Origin: Pseudonocardiaceae bacterium YIM PH 21723
GTDB lineage: Bacteria; Actinomycetota; Actinomycetes; Mycobacteriales; Pseudonocardiaceae
Length of the DNA: 64,000 nucleotides
Reading direction: 5' to 3'
NCBI GenBank assembly: GCA_003600225.1
Contig: QZFT01000021.1
Span: 1 to 64,000, forward strand
How positions within the stretch are numbered: position 1 is the first letter of the stretch; each line of letters starts with the position of its first letter. Under the pieces are notes generated by a model. It was not told where the DNA came from, ran no database searches, and saw nothing but the letters and a program-made list of their open reading frames with translations. The translations under genes and the position numbers were made by a program. Below, piece after piece: positions 1 to 8,833 of this stretch.

Positions 1-52
1 GTCGGTGTACTGGATGACCAGCTCGACCGAGGCCAAGTGCCACTTGTCGTGA
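1..52 (+). CDS. 3' end of an unidentified gene (partial)
   Basis: Read from base 2, the sequence is open for 16 codons to TGA at 50-52 and every third position is G or C, which is typical of true coding sequence here. The visible C-terminus reads SVYWMTSSTEAKCHLS. The last few codons run into the repeat element that starts near position 35, so the original C-terminus may have been changed by repeat insertion. Frame 1 is also open through the repeat but has poor codon use. No family can be assigned from so short a piece. Confidence 0.45.
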   Translation, partial: SVYWMTSSTEAKCHLS

Positions 53-206
53 CTAAAAGACGCGACAAGTCAACTCGGTTAACCCGCGCAGCGGCCCCGA
101 CCTCCAGACCGGCGTGCCCCCACCCGACACGCAGGCAGGAAAGTCCCCACCCCGAACCCGTCGCCTCCTCCAAAGCCGCTTTCGACAACACGCCAGACCC
201 AACCCC
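35..206. repeat. Intergenic inverted-repeat element, partial copy A
   Basis: This copy holds the right arm of a dispersed element. It has the GCAGCGGCCCCGAC block, then ACCGGCGTGCCCCCACC, the CCTCCAAAGCCGCTTTCGA block and the terminal CCAGACCCAACCCC. Before the arm is a small hairpin (CTTGTCG at 43-49 pairing with CGACAAG at 63-69), which recurs near 39945 in copy C. The left arm lies outside the window or is absent. The reading frame through it has unnatural amino-acid content and is not believed coding. Confidence 0.75.
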
Positions 207-295
207 AGCGCCCCCCGTGGACCACTAGTCGACCAAGCGCCCTCACGCGTGACGGGACTTGTGCGTAGGCCACCTGGACCACCAAGATCCAGCGC

Positions 296-1237
296 GTGGC
301 GATGATGCGCTCGACCGGCTGGGGTATGGCGTCGGTCCTGATCTGGACGCTGAGCGTGGTGCTCGGCATCGCGCTGTCGCTCGGGCTGGACCTGGTGCCC
401 AGCGCAGGCCTGGCGATCGCGCTGGCCATGGGGCTCGGCGCGGTGGCCAACCTGCTGCTGGCCGTCCGCCTGAACTCGACGCGCACCCCGCAGGGACGCC
501 GCTGGCACAACCGGAACCTGGTGGACAGCGCCAACAACGTCACCATGCAGGAGTACTACCCGATGTTCCTCGGCTTCGGAGCGCTGGCGCTGGCCGGCGC
601 GTTCGCCGAGTGGACCCGGTCGATGATCGCCTTCGTCTGCTGCATCGCGCTCGCCGCCGGCCTCGCCGCGTTGCCCCGCGGCGTGCGGGAACTGCGCCGG
701 ATCACGGTGAACAACGTGCGTTCCCGGGAGGCCACCTCCGACCTGGAGTTCCGGCCGGTGGACGCCGCGCCCCGCTGGGCGGTGCCCGATCAGCACGACG
801 TGATCACCGGCGAGGTCTACGGCGTGCTCACCGGACCGGAGTGCACGATCTTCGACGCGCAGGTCATCGAACCCAATCGGCTGATCACCCAGGCACGCAC
901 CTTCTGGGTCGCGCACCTGCCCAGATCACTGCCCAGGACCAGGGTCACCAGCGCGGGCAGCCAGATCACCGTGGCCTGTGACAACGCCCGGTTCGCCGCC
1001 GACCTGGTGGACTCGCACTACGCCGCCGTGGTCTGCGAACACGGGTTCACCGAGTGGCGGATCGACGGCCGGGACCTGATCTACAGCCGGTACGCCGATC
1101 CGGCGATCGACGTGCTGGACGTGGTCGACCTGCTCGTCGACCTGGCCAGCCTGATGCCCACCCGGCTGCTCGCCACCTACGGCGCGAACGGCGGGCGGCA
1201 CGAGCAGAGTGAACAACGCGTGCGCATCACGAGCTGA
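296..1237 (+). CDS. Membrane protein with conserved cytosolic C-terminal domain, unknown function
   Basis: A 313-residue protein whose first half is hydrophobic. There are about four membrane segments, at roughly residues 10-31, 36-58, 82-102 and 106-125, followed by a soluble domain of about 180 residues. The C-terminal half contains FWVAHLPRSLPRT and a W-R-I-D-G-R-D-L-I-Y-S-R stretch. Both patterns recur in the next gene (WVVHLPRSLP, W-R-I-Q-H-E-D-F-V-Y-S-R), so the two are paralogues. The start is GTG in a GTG-GCG-ATG-ATG run, and the ATG codons at 302 or 305 are alternatives. No enzymatic motif is visible. The pair is probably co-transcribed (66-base gap). Confidence 0.75.
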   Translation: MAMMRSTGWGMASVLIWTLSVVLGIALSLGLDLVPSAGLAIALAMGLGAVANLLLAVRLNSTRTPQGRRWHNRNLVDSANNVTMQEYYPMFLGFGALALAGAFAEWTRSMIAFVCCIALAAGLAALPRGVRELRRITVNNVRSREATSDLEFRPVDAAPRWAVPDQHDVITGEVYGVLTGPECTIFDAQVIEPNRLITQARTFWVAHLPRSLPRTRVTSAGSQITVACDNARFAADLVDSHYAAVVCEHGFTEWRIDGRDLIYSRYADPAIDVLDVVDLLVDLASLMPTRLLATYGANGGRHEQSEQRVRITS

Positions 1238-1303
1238 GCCCGGTTCGTTCCCGTCCCGATCACGGATCTTGTCGATCCGGTTGACCGGCAACATATTCGC
1301 CTC

Positions 1304-1939
1304 ATGGCAGCCTTCGGTCCGATCCGTGCCCGGCAGCAGGTCTGTTCCCAGCGGCTGGTGCTCCGGGACCACGGCTGGCAGGTCTGGGCGACGGATCCGA
1401 CGCTGGCCGGCCGCTGGGGGACCGGTATGCCGTTCGCGATCGCGCACGGCACGGTCAACGGATTCCCGGTCACCGTGTTCGACGCTGGCCACTGGGCGGT
1501 GAGCACCTACTGGGTGGTGCATCTGCCCCGCTCGCTGCCCGAGACCGAGGTGCGGGACGCCGTCGTGTCCTCGTGCCGGGAGGAGTTCGCCGGCCACCTG
1601 CGCGGCTTCGTCCGGCGGCTGGCCGCCGACGGGTTCGTGAGCTGGCGAATTCAGCACGAAGATTTCGTGTACTCGCGGAGAATCACCGCGGGCCTGCTGC
1701 GGTACGGCGGGCTGGACGCCGCCGAGGTGACCATCGTCGCCGACCGGCTGACCGCGTTGCTGGCCGAGCTCACCCCCGTCGTACTCGCCCGGTTCGGCGG
1801 GCCCGCCACGGTGGAACTGCCCAGCGCGGAGGCCGCTCACCAGGCGCGGAGGCGGCGCACGGGGTTACTCCTGCTGGTGCTCGGAATGATCGCGATCACC
1901 GCCGTCGTACTGGGACTCGCCTGGCTTTCGCCCGACTGA
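1304..1939 (+). CDS. Membrane-anchored paralogue of the preceding protein, unknown function
   Basis: A 211-residue protein with the same soluble domain as its upstream neighbour (WVVHLPRSLPETEV, then W-R-I-Q-H-E-D-F-V-Y-S). Here the order is reversed: the membrane segment (LLLLVLGMIAITAVVLGLAWL, about residues 187-207) is at the C-terminus, so the domain is predicted to be a cytosolic tail anchored from behind. No ribosome-binding site is obvious before the ATG, so translation may depend on the upstream gene. Likely a duplicated partner protein. Function unknown. Confidence 0.7.
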   Translation: MAAFGPIRARQQVCSQRLVLRDHGWQVWATDPTLAGRWGTGMPFAIAHGTVNGFPVTVFDAGHWAVSTYWVVHLPRSLPETEVRDAVVSSCREEFAGHLRGFVRRLAADGFVSWRIQHEDFVYSRRITAGLLRYGGLDAAEVTIVADRLTALLAELTPVVLARFGGPATVELPSAEAAHQARRRRTGLLLLVLGMIAITAVVLGLAWLSPD

Positions 1940-2006
1940 CGCGGCTGGCACTCGGGCCGGTAGGGTGCTAGTCGTCAAGCAGGCACCAACAGTCGGGGAG
2001 TACGGC

Positions 2007-3359
2007 GTGCGCGATCTGTCCGCCATCATCAAGGCGTATGACATTCGCGGTGTTGTCGGGGAGCAGCTGGACGCGGACATCGTCCGCTCCATGGGCGCGG
2101 CCTTCGCGCAGCTCGTCGGCGGCCCTGCCGTGGTCATCGGTTACGACATGCGGGACTCCTCGCCGGGCCTGGCGGCGGCGTTCGCCGAGGGCGTCACCGG
2201 TCAGGGTGTCGACGTGATCGAGATCGGCCTGGCCAGCACCGACATGCTGTACTTCGCCTCCGGCACGCTCGACCTGCCCGGCGCGATGTTCACCGCCAGC
2301 CACAACCCGGCGCAGTACAACGGCATCAAGCTGTGTCGCGCGGGTGCCTCCCCGGTCGGCCAGGACAGTGGCCTCGCCCAGATCCGCGAGTCCGTCGAGC
2401 AGGGCATCGCCCCGATCGACGGGCCGAAGGGCACCGTCACGAAGCGCGAGGCGCTCGCCGACTACGCCGCCTACCTGCTCAAGCTGGTCGACGTGAGCGG
2501 CATCCGCCCGCTCAAGGTCGTGGTGGACGCCGGTAACGGCATGGGTGGCTACACCGTGCCCGAGGTCTTCAAGGGCCTGCCCATCGAGCTCGTCGACCTG
2601 TACTTCGAGCTGGACGGCAACTTCCCGAACCACGAGGCCAACCCGCTCGACCCGAAGAACATCGTCGACCTGCAGGCCAAGGTGCGTGAGGTCGGCGCCG
2701 ACCTGGGCCTCGCCTTCGACGGTGACGCCGACCGCTGTTTCGTGGTCGACGAGCGTGGCGAGCCGGTCTCGCCCAGCGCCATCACCGCGCTGGTGGCCGT
2801 GCGTGAGCTGGCCAAGTCCCCCGGCGACACGATCATCCACAACCTGATCACCTCCAAGGTGGTCCCGGAGATCGTCGCCGAGCACGGTGGCCAGGCCGTC
2901 CGTACCCGGGTGGGTCACTCCTTCATCAAGCAGCGGATGGCCGAGACCGGCGCGATCTTCGGTGGCGAGCACTCCGCGCACTACTACTTCCGCGACTTCT
3001 GGAAGGCCGACTCCGGCATGCTGGCCGCGCTGCACGTGCTGGCCGCGCTGGGTGGCCAGGCCACGCCGCTGTCCGCCGTGATGGCCGACTACGACCGCTA
3101 CCAGGCCTCCGGCGAGATCAACTCGACCGTCGATGATCAGCAGGGCAGGATGGCTGCAGTCCGCGAGGCGTTCGCTCACCGCGAAGGCGTCACCGTGGAC
3201 GAGATGGATGGTCTTACTGTGGAACTCGACGGTAACCGCTGGTTCAATCTGCGTCCGTCGAACACCGAGCCGTTGCTGCGACTCAATGTCGAGGCGCCGG
3301 ATGCCGATGCTGTTGCAGAGCTTCGGGACGAGGTCCTGGCCATCGTCCGCGCACAGTAG
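2007..3359 (+). CDS. manB: Phosphomannomutase/phosphoglucomutase ManB
   Basis: Interconverts mannose-6-phosphate and mannose-1-phosphate (possibly also glucose phosphates) in the cytoplasm, supplying GDP-mannose for glycolipids and glycoproteins. It is a full-length alpha-D-phosphohexomutase of 450 residues. The catalytic phosphoserine loop TASHNP has Ser at about 98, the Mg-binding loop is DGDADR at about 238-243, the sugar-specificity loop is GEHSAHYYF at about 320, and the phosphate-binding loop RPSNTEP is at about 416. I chose GTG 2007, six bases after GGGGAG and beginning MRDLSAIIKAYDIRG; an upstream in-frame GTG at 1965 lacks these features. It heads a phosphosugar operon with the Trm112-like, SIS and manA genes, as in mycobacteria. 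Confidence 0.95.
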   Translation: MRDLSAIIKAYDIRGVVGEQLDADIVRSMGAAFAQLVGGPAVVIGYDMRDSSPGLAAAFAEGVTGQGVDVIEIGLASTDMLYFASGTLDLPGAMFTASHNPAQYNGIKLCRAGASPVGQDSGLAQIRESVEQGIAPIDGPKGTVTKREALADYAAYLLKLVDVSGIRPLKVVVDAGNGMGGYTVPEVFKGLPIELVDLYFELDGNFPNHEANPLDPKNIVDLQAKVREVGADLGLAFDGDADRCFVVDERGEPVSPSAITALVAVRELAKSPGDTIIHNLITSKVVPEIVAEHGGQAVRTRVGHSFIKQRMAETGAIFGGEHSAHYYFRDFWKADSGMLAALHVLAALGGQATPLSAVMADYDRYQASGEINSTVDDQQGRMAAVREAFAHREGVTVDEMDGLTVELDGNRWFNLRPSNTEPLLRLNVEAPDADAVAELRDEVLAIVRAQ

Positions 3360-3387
3360 CCCCGGCACCTGGAGAATGGAGTCGAGA

Positions 3388-3594
3388 ATGGCCGTTTCGC
3401 TGGACGCACAGCTGCTGGACATCCTCGCCTGTCCGTGCCCCGCGCACGGATCCCTGACGTTGGGACGCCCCGGGGAACCGGAAGCCGACTACCTCACCTG
3501 CGGCGCCTGCGGGCGGTCGTTCCCGGTGCGGGACGGCATCCCGGTGCTACTGCTCGACGAGGCCGACACCTCAACGGAAGTGAACCCGGCGTGA
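3388..3594 (+). CDS. Trm112-like small zinc-ribbon protein (UPF0434 type)
   Basis: A 68-residue protein beginning MAVSLDAQLLDILACPC, with a CPCPAH pair and a second CGAC pair, then SFPVRDGIPVLL. This is the signature of Trm112/YcaR-like short proteins, which in eukaryotes activate methyltransferases; the bacterial role is unsettled. The ATG at 3388 follows GGAGTCGAG. An in-frame ATG at 3376 (MESRMAVS) is possible. Its stop overlaps the GTG start of the next gene in GTGA, indicating translational coupling. Position between manB and the SIS gene is conserved in actinobacteria. Confidence 0.85.
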   Translation: MAVSLDAQLLDILACPCPAHGSLTLGRPGEPEADYLTCGACGRSFPVRDGIPVLLLDEADTSTEVNPA

Positions 3595-4691
3595 CCGCCG
3601 AACTGGACGAGGGACTGCTGGACGATCCGGCCCGGCTGTCCTCGCTGGATCATCTCGGCCTGATGCTGGGCGCAGCCCGCGCGGGCGCACTGGTGCGATC
3701 GACCGCCGAGGCGGCTCAGGACGCCGGTCTGGACCGGCTCGACGGCTACCGCCCGCGCGCGGTCGTGCTGCTGAACCGCTCCGGAGTCGGTGCGACCGCC
3801 GCCTCGGTGCTGTCCGCGCTGCTGGGCGAGGTGTGTCCGGTGCCGGTGGTGTTCGCCGAGACCGCACCCGTCTGGCTGGGTGCGCTGGACGTGGTGATCG
3901 CGCACGCCGACGATCCCAATGACCCGATCATGGCCGAATCGATCGCCCTCGCCGCCCGGCGTGGCGCGCAGGTCGTGGTCACCGCCCCGGAGAACGGCCC
4001 GGTCGCCGCGGCCGCCGCGGGTCGAGCCATGCTGCTGCCCGACCGGGTGGAGGTGCCGCCCGGCCTCGGGTTCTCCCGGGCGTTCACCGCCGGCCTGGTC
4101 ACCCTGCTCGCCCTGGGACTGCTCGTCGGCGACCACGGCGAGCGGCTGGAGCTGGTCGCCGACGAACTCGACCGTGAGGCCGAGCGGAACCACCCGCAGC
4201 ACGAGAGCTTCGTGAACCCGGCCAAGTCCCTGGCACTGCGGTTCGCCGACCGGCAGCCGCTGCTGTGGGGACTGGACCCGGTGGCCACCGCGGTCGCCGG
4301 CCACGGCGCGCTGGCCATGGCCCGCTTCGCGGGGGTGGTCGCCGACGTGCAGAACTACCAGCACGCCGTCCGGCACTCCGCGTTGCTGCGCCGCGCCCAG
4401 TCGGCCACCTCGGAACACAACATCTTCGCGGATCCCGATGAGCTGACCGGGGCTCCGCCACGGGTCGTACTGGTGGCCATCCGAGAGGACCAGTTCACCG
4501 TCGCCGCACGTCAGGCCGCCACCGCGTCGCTTCCGGGCGCCGACCTCGTTGCACCGGCAGACGAGGTGCGTTCCGGAGACATCGCTCGTGCCGCCGTCCT
4601 CGCCCTGCGGTTCGACATGGCTGCCATCTACCTCGGGTTCGCGGCGGGCACCATCGGTGGCCCAGGGCTGTTCGCCCCGTCCGCGTACTGA
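3591..4691 (+). CDS. SIS-domain phosphosugar isomerase-like protein (TobH / Rv3256c type)
   Basis: A 366-residue protein related to the bifunctional phosphoglucose/phosphomannose isomerase SIS family, called TobH-like in actinobacteria. It has two SIS-like halves. The first includes a hydrophobic beta-strand and loop (AVVLLNRSGVGATAASVLSALLG, about residues 45-67); the second covers the last 100 residues, with the conserved ending AAIYLGFAAGTIGGPGLFAPSAY. Classic SIS catalytic serines are not obvious, so it may bind phosphosugar without acting on it. GTG start inside the GTGA overlap with the upstream gene. Followed 30 bases later by manA, so all four genes are probably one transcript. Confidence 0.8.
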   Translation: MTAELDEGLLDDPARLSSLDHLGLMLGAARAGALVRSTAEAAQDAGLDRLDGYRPRAVVLLNRSGVGATAASVLSALLGEVCPVPVVFAETAPVWLGALDVVIAHADDPNDPIMAESIALAARRGAQVVVTAPENGPVAAAAAGRAMLLPDRVEVPPGLGFSRAFTAGLVTLLALGLLVGDHGERLELVADELDREAERNHPQHESFVNPAKSLALRFADRQPLLWGLDPVATAVAGHGALAMARFAGVVADVQNYQHAVRHSALLRRAQSATSEHNIFADPDELTGAPPRVVLVAIREDQFTVAARQAATASLPGADLVAPADEVRSGDIARAAVLALRFDMAAIYLGFAAGTIGGPGLFAPSAY

Positions 4692-4721
4692 CCACCGCAC
4701 ACACAGGACCGACTTTCTGAG

Positions 4722-5951
4722 ATGAAGTTGCTGCGCAATGCCGTACGACCCTATGCGTGGGGGTCGCGATCGGTGATCGCCGAACTGCTCGGCCGCCCGG
4801 TGCCGACACCGCACCCGGAGGCGGAACTCTGGCTGGGCGCGCACCCGGCCGACCCGTCCCGGGTGGTGTCCGACGACGGCACCGAGACCTCGCTGGTCGA
4901 CGTGCTCCGGGCCGATCCGACGGGCCAGCTGGGCGCCGAGTCGGCGATGCGCTGGGGTGACCGGCTGCCGTTCCTGATGAAGGTCCTGGCCGCCGAGGAA
5001 CCGCTCAGCCTGCAGGCGCATCCCTCGCTGGAACAGGCGATCGACGGCTTCGCCAAGGAAGAGGCCGCAGGCCTGCCGCGCGATGCCGTCAACCGCAACT
5101 ACAAGGACGCCAACCACAAGCCCGAGCTGATCTGCGCCCTCACCGAGTTCCACGCGCTGGCCGGATTCCGGGCCGCGGACCGGACCGTCGACCTGCTCGA
5201 CAGCCTCGGCGTGCCGGAGCTGAACGCGCACGCTCAGCTGCTAGCCGCCCAGCCGGACGAGGACGGCCTGCGGGCGTTGTTCACCACTTGGATCACCCTG
5301 CCGCAACAGACGCTGGACGAGCTGTTGCCCGCGCTGCTGGACGCCTGCGTGCGGCACGTGCGCGAACGCAGTGAGTGGAGCCGGGAGGCGCGGACCGCGT
5401 TGCAGCTCGGCGAGGCCTACCCGGGTGACGCGGGCGTGCTGGCCGCGCTGCTGCTCAACCACGTGGTGCTGGAGCCGGGCGAGGCCATCTACCTGCCCGC
5501 CGGCAACCTGCACGCCTACCTGCACGGCACCGGTATCGAGATCATGGCGAACTCGGACAACGTGCTGCGTGGCGGGCTCACCCCCAAGCACGTGGACGTG
5601 CCCGAACTGCTGCGGGTGCTGGACTTCCGCAGCGGGGACATGCCGGTGCTGCGGGGCGAGGCCGCCGGTCCGCACCGGACCGTCTACCCGACCCCGGCGC
5701 CCGACTTCCGGCTGTCCAGGCTGGACTGGGAGTCCGGCCTGGACCGGGAACCCGTGCTGCTGGAGACGAGCGGCCCGCAGATCATGCTGTGCATGTCCGG
5801 ATCCGCGCAGCTGCAGACCACCGATGGCGCGCAGAAGCTGGACCTGAACCGCGGCGAGTCGCTGTGGCTGTCGGCCACCGACCCCGCGGTGCTGGTCAGC
5901 CCGGGACAACAGGATCGGGTGTCGATGTTCGTCGCCACTCCCGCGCTGTAG
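4722..5951 (+). CDS. manA: Mannose-6-phosphate isomerase, class I
   Basis: Converts fructose-6-phosphate to mannose-6-phosphate, the step before ManB, in the cytoplasm. At 409 residues it has the usual class I length. The zinc-site signatures are LQAHPS (Gln about 98, His about 100), the HKPE motif near residue 130, and GNLHAYLHGTGIEIM with the ligand His at about 264. The conserved NSDNVLRGGLTPKH stretch follows. The N-terminus MKLLRNAVRPYAWGS is the normal family start. It is the last gene of the manB cluster and is well placed to be co-transcribed. Confidence 0.95.
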   Translation: MKLLRNAVRPYAWGSRSVIAELLGRPVPTPHPEAELWLGAHPADPSRVVSDDGTETSLVDVLRADPTGQLGAESAMRWGDRLPFLMKVLAAEEPLSLQAHPSLEQAIDGFAKEEAAGLPRDAVNRNYKDANHKPELICALTEFHALAGFRAADRTVDLLDSLGVPELNAHAQLLAAQPDEDGLRALFTTWITLPQQTLDELLPALLDACVRHVRERSEWSREARTALQLGEAYPGDAGVLAALLLNHVVLEPGEAIYLPAGNLHAYLHGTGIEIMANSDNVLRGGLTPKHVDVPELLRVLDFRSGDMPVLRGEAAGPHRTVYPTPAPDFRLSRLDWESGLDREPVLLETSGPQIMLCMSGSAQLQTTDGAQKLDLNRGESLWLSATDPAVLVSPGQQDRVSMFVATPAL

Positions 5952-6010
5952 GGACGCACAGCGGTTAAGGTTGCGCCGCCACATCAGGACTTCGTAGGGG
6001 AGAGCAGTTC

Positions 6011-6922
6011 GTGTCCGCATCAGGTGGGAGCAAGGCGATCATCGCCGCGCTGGCGGCCAACGCCGGTATCGCGGCGGCCAAGTTCATCGGCTGGGCGTTC
6101 ACCGGCTCCGCGTCGATGCTGGCCGAGGCGGTGCACTCGGTCGCCGACACCTCCAACCAGGGGCTGCTGCTGCTCGGCAGGCGGACCTCGCAGCGCAAGG
6201 CGGATGAGGACCACCCGTTCGGCTACGGCCGGGACCGCTACTTCTACTCGTTCGTCGTGGCCCTGATGCTGTTCAGCATGGGTGGCGTGTTCGCACTTTA
6301 CGAGGGCATCCACAAGATCCAGCACCCGGAACCGCTCAGCTATCCACTGGTCGCGGTGGCCATCCTGGTGGTGGCCATCGGCCTGGAGACCTTCAGCTTC
6401 AAGACCGCGATCGGCGAGTCGCGGGAGCTCAAGGGCACGGCCACCTGGTGGCAGTTCGTCCGCAACTCCAAGGTGCCCGAGCTGCCGGTGGTGCTGCTGG
6501 AGGACGCCGGCGCGCTGTTCGGCCTGGTCTTCGCCCTGTTCGGTGTCGGCATGAGCGTGCTCACCGGCAACACCGTCTGGGACGGCATCGGCACCCTGTT
6601 CATCGGCGTGCTGCTGTTCCTGATCGCCATCTTCCTGATCGTGGAGATGAAGAGCCTGCTGATCGGCGAGGGTGCCGCCCCGGAGACGCTGCGCGTCATC
6701 GTGGACGAGCTGCAGGCCGGCCGGGTGGAGCGGGTCATCCACATCCGCACCCAGTACCTGGGCCCGGAGGAGCTGCTGATCACCGCCAAGATCGCACTGG
6801 CGGGCGCGTTGACCCAGGAAGAGGTCGCGCAGGCCATCGACGACGCCGAGGTCCGGGTGCGCAACAAGGTGCCGGACGCCAAGCTCATCTACCTGGAGCC
6901 GGACGTCGACCGCACCCCCTGA
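6011..6922 (+). CDS. Cation diffusion facilitator family transporter
   Basis: A 303-residue CDF/SLC30-like membrane protein predicted to export divalent metal by proton exchange. The N-terminal half has about six membrane helices. The first metal-site motif is in helix 2 (SMLAEAVHSVADTSNQ), and the conserved RRxSxRKADxDHPFGYGRxRYFYS loop follows. The C-terminal ~90 residues form the cytosolic ferredoxin-like domain. In the helix 2 motif H and D are present, which favours Zn, Fe or Mn; specificity cannot be decided here. GTG start ten bases after GGGGAGAG. A strong palindrome follows immediately after the stop. Confidence 0.9.
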   Translation: MSASGGSKAIIAALAANAGIAAAKFIGWAFTGSASMLAEAVHSVADTSNQGLLLLGRRTSQRKADEDHPFGYGRDRYFYSFVVALMLFSMGGVFALYEGIHKIQHPEPLSYPLVAVAILVVAIGLETFSFKTAIGESRELKGTATWWQFVRNSKVPELPVVLLEDAGALFGLVFALFGVGMSVLTGNTVWDGIGTLFIGVLLFLIAIFLIVEMKSLLIGEGAAPETLRVIVDELQAGRVERVIHIRTQYLGPEELLITAKIALAGALTQEEVAQAIDDAEVRVRNKVPDAKLIYLEPDVDRTP

Positions 6923-6944
6923 GCAGATTCTGCAGAATCTGCTC
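6921..6944. terminator. Perfect 24-bp palindrome, probable terminator (PstI-core family)
   Basis: The region from the stop codon of the cation transporter is a perfect self-complementary palindrome centred on CTGCAG. Its 3' half, TTCTGCAGAATCTGCTCC, is repeated exactly in the hairpin after secA (27669-27685). As RNA it forms a 10-11 bp stem with a tiny loop. There is no U-tract, as is common in actinobacteria. Confidence 0.65.
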
Positions 6945-7190
6945 CTGTTGATCACGGGCGGCTACGCATCGGCATAACTACCGGATCTCGAAAAGACCGG
7001 ATCGTGACATGCGTGTGCGAGCATCACAGACCTAGGTCACAGTTTCGCTGTGTGGCGGGGGAATCCGTCGCGTCGCGCTTGTGGGGGCGTAGCGCGCTTG
7101 GCTCATTACTCTGTTCGGTTGATACCTGATCTCGGTATTCGGACACCGGATGGAGTGCTCCAGGCCACATTCGCCGTTACTGTGACCCAA

Positions 7191-7214
7191 ACGTGTGGAT
7201 CCTGCTCCACACGT
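7191..7214. promoter_or_regulatory. Inverted repeat ACGTGTGGA-N6-TCCACACGT before the permease gene
   Basis: Two perfectly complementary 9-mers are separated by six bases and end 28 bases before the permease start. The geometry suits a dimeric repressor operator or a 5' leader hairpin. The rest of the roughly 320-base gap between the palindrome after the cation transporter and the permease holds no gene that I can support. Confidence 0.5.
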
Positions 7215-7242
7215 CGGCCAAGGGGAGACTCAGGGAGGCGCG

Positions 7243-8751
7243 GTGCCGGGCACCGGACTGTGGCGCACGAAGTCGATCGAGCAATCTATTGCCGAGACCG
7301 ACGAGCCAGGACACAAGCTCAAGAAGGAACTCACCGCGCTGGACCTCACGGTCTTCGGTGTCGCGGTGGTCATCGGTGCCGGCATCTTCACGGTGTCGGC
7401 CAAGACCGCGGGTGACATGGCGGGACCCGCGGTCTCACTATCGTTCATCATCGCCGCGATCGCCTGTGGATTCGCCGCGCTGTGTTATGCCGAGTTCGCC
7501 TCGACCGTCCCGGTCGCGGGTAGCGCGTACACGTTCTCGTACGCCACCTTCGGCGAGTTCATCGCGTGGCTGATCGGCTGGGCGCTGATCCTCGAATTCG
7601 CCCTGGCCGGGGCGGTGATCGCGCAAGGCTGGTCCGCGTATCTCCATAAGGCCGTACATCTGGTCCTGGGGATCGACCTGCCGAAGGCGACGATCCTGGG
7701 CAACAAGTTCGACTGGGCCGCGGTGCTGGTCGTCGTGGTGCTGACCACCCTGCTCGCCCTGGGCACCAAGCTGTCCTCCCGGGTCAGCATGGTGATCACC
7801 GCGATCAAGGTGTTCGTGGTGCTGCTGGTCGTGGTCGTGGGTATCAGCTACATCAAGGTCTCCAACTACACGCCGTTCATCCCGCCCGCCGGCTCCAGCT
7901 CCGCACCGGCTCCGGGTGGCATGCAGACCTCGCTGCTGTCCGCGATCTTCGGCACCACCAGCAGCAACTTCGGTGTGTTCGGCATGCTGGCCGCCGCCTC
8001 ACTGGTCTTCTTCGCCTTCATCGGCTTCGACATCGTGGCCACCACGGCGGAGGAGACCCGCAACCCGCAGCGCGATGTGCCGCGCGGAATCATCGGATCG
8101 CTGGTCATCGTCACCATCCTGTACGTGGCGGTCTGCCTCGTGCTGACCGGCATGGTCAACTACACCCAGCTGGCCACCAAGGACGGTGTGTCCAAGACCC
8201 TGGCCGACGCCTTCGAGCTGAACGGCGTCACCTGGGTCGCGCAGATCACCGCGGTCGGTGCCCTTGTCGGCCTGACCACCGTGGTGATGGTGTTGATCCT
8301 CGGCCAGGTGCGGGTGCTGTTCGCCATGTCCAGGGATGGCCTGATGCCCCGGCAGCTGGCGGTCACCTCGGACAAGGGCGTCCCGGTGCGCGCCACCGTG
8401 CTCACCGGAACGGTGATCGCACTGGCGGCGGGCTTCACCACGGCGGGCGTGCTGGAGGAGATGGTCAACATCGGTACCCTCTCCGCCTTCATCCTGGTGT
8501 CGGCGGGCGTGATGGTGCTGCGCAAGACCCGGCCTGACCTGCCGCGGGCCTTCAAGGTGCCGCTGTTCCCGTTGGTCCCGATCCTGTCGATCCTGACCTG
8601 CAGCTGGTTGCTGATCAACCTCACGCTGTTCACCTGGAGCCGATTCCTGATCTGGATGGCGATCGGTATCGCGGTGTACTTCCTGTACAGCCGGTACGGC
8701 GCCGAGCGAGCGCGTAAAGAGAAGCAGGAGGCCGGCATCACCGTCGGCTGA
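7243..8751 (+). CDS. APC-family amino-acid permease
   Basis: A 502-residue secondary transporter in the cytoplasmic membrane with about twelve helices. The APC hallmark is helix 1 with VFGVAVVIGAGIFTVSA, where GAGIF binds substrate. It is followed by the helix 6 signature VFFAFIGFDIVATTAEETRNPQRDVPRGI. It resembles the cationic amino-acid transporters, and the M. tuberculosis gene at the same place (Rv3253c) is annotated in that way; substrate is otherwise unproven. GTG 7243 is preceded by AGGGAGG; an earlier in-frame GTG at 7195 lies inside an inverted repeat and is disfavoured. Followed by a strong hairpin terminator. Confidence 0.9.
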   Translation: MPGTGLWRTKSIEQSIAETDEPGHKLKKELTALDLTVFGVAVVIGAGIFTVSAKTAGDMAGPAVSLSFIIAAIACGFAALCYAEFASTVPVAGSAYTFSYATFGEFIAWLIGWALILEFALAGAVIAQGWSAYLHKAVHLVLGIDLPKATILGNKFDWAAVLVVVVLTTLLALGTKLSSRVSMVITAIKVFVVLLVVVVGISYIKVSNYTPFIPPAGSSSAPAPGGMQTSLLSAIFGTTSSNFGVFGMLAAASLVFFAFIGFDIVATTAEETRNPQRDVPRGIIGSLVIVTILYVAVCLVLTGMVNYTQLATKDGVSKTLADAFELNGVTWVAQITAVGALVGLTTVVMVLILGQVRVLFAMSRDGLMPRQLAVTSDKGVPVRATVLTGTVIALAAGFTTAGVLEEMVNIGTLSAFILVSAGVMVLRKTRPDLPRAFKVPLFPLVPILSILTCSWLLINLTLFTWSRFLIWMAIGIAVYFLYSRYGAERARKEKQEAGITVG

Positions 8752-8758
8752 TTCAGCT

Positions 8759-8798
8759 GGAACGAGCCCTGATCCCACCGTGGATCGGGGCTCGTTCC
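8759..8798. terminator. Terminator hairpin after the permease gene
   Basis: A 17-bp stem (GGAACGAGCCCTGATCC with GGATCGGGGCTCGTTCC, one G-T wobble) and a 6-base loop, starting eight bases after the stop codon and followed by TATATT. Confidence 0.85.
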
Positions 8799-8833
8799 TA
8801 TATTCGGGAGTCCAACTATTCTAGGGTGGACTC

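Noticed and set aside
3489-5231. A long open frame opposite the SIS gene and manA
   Set aside because: Spans two real genes on the other strand and has no recognisable domain.
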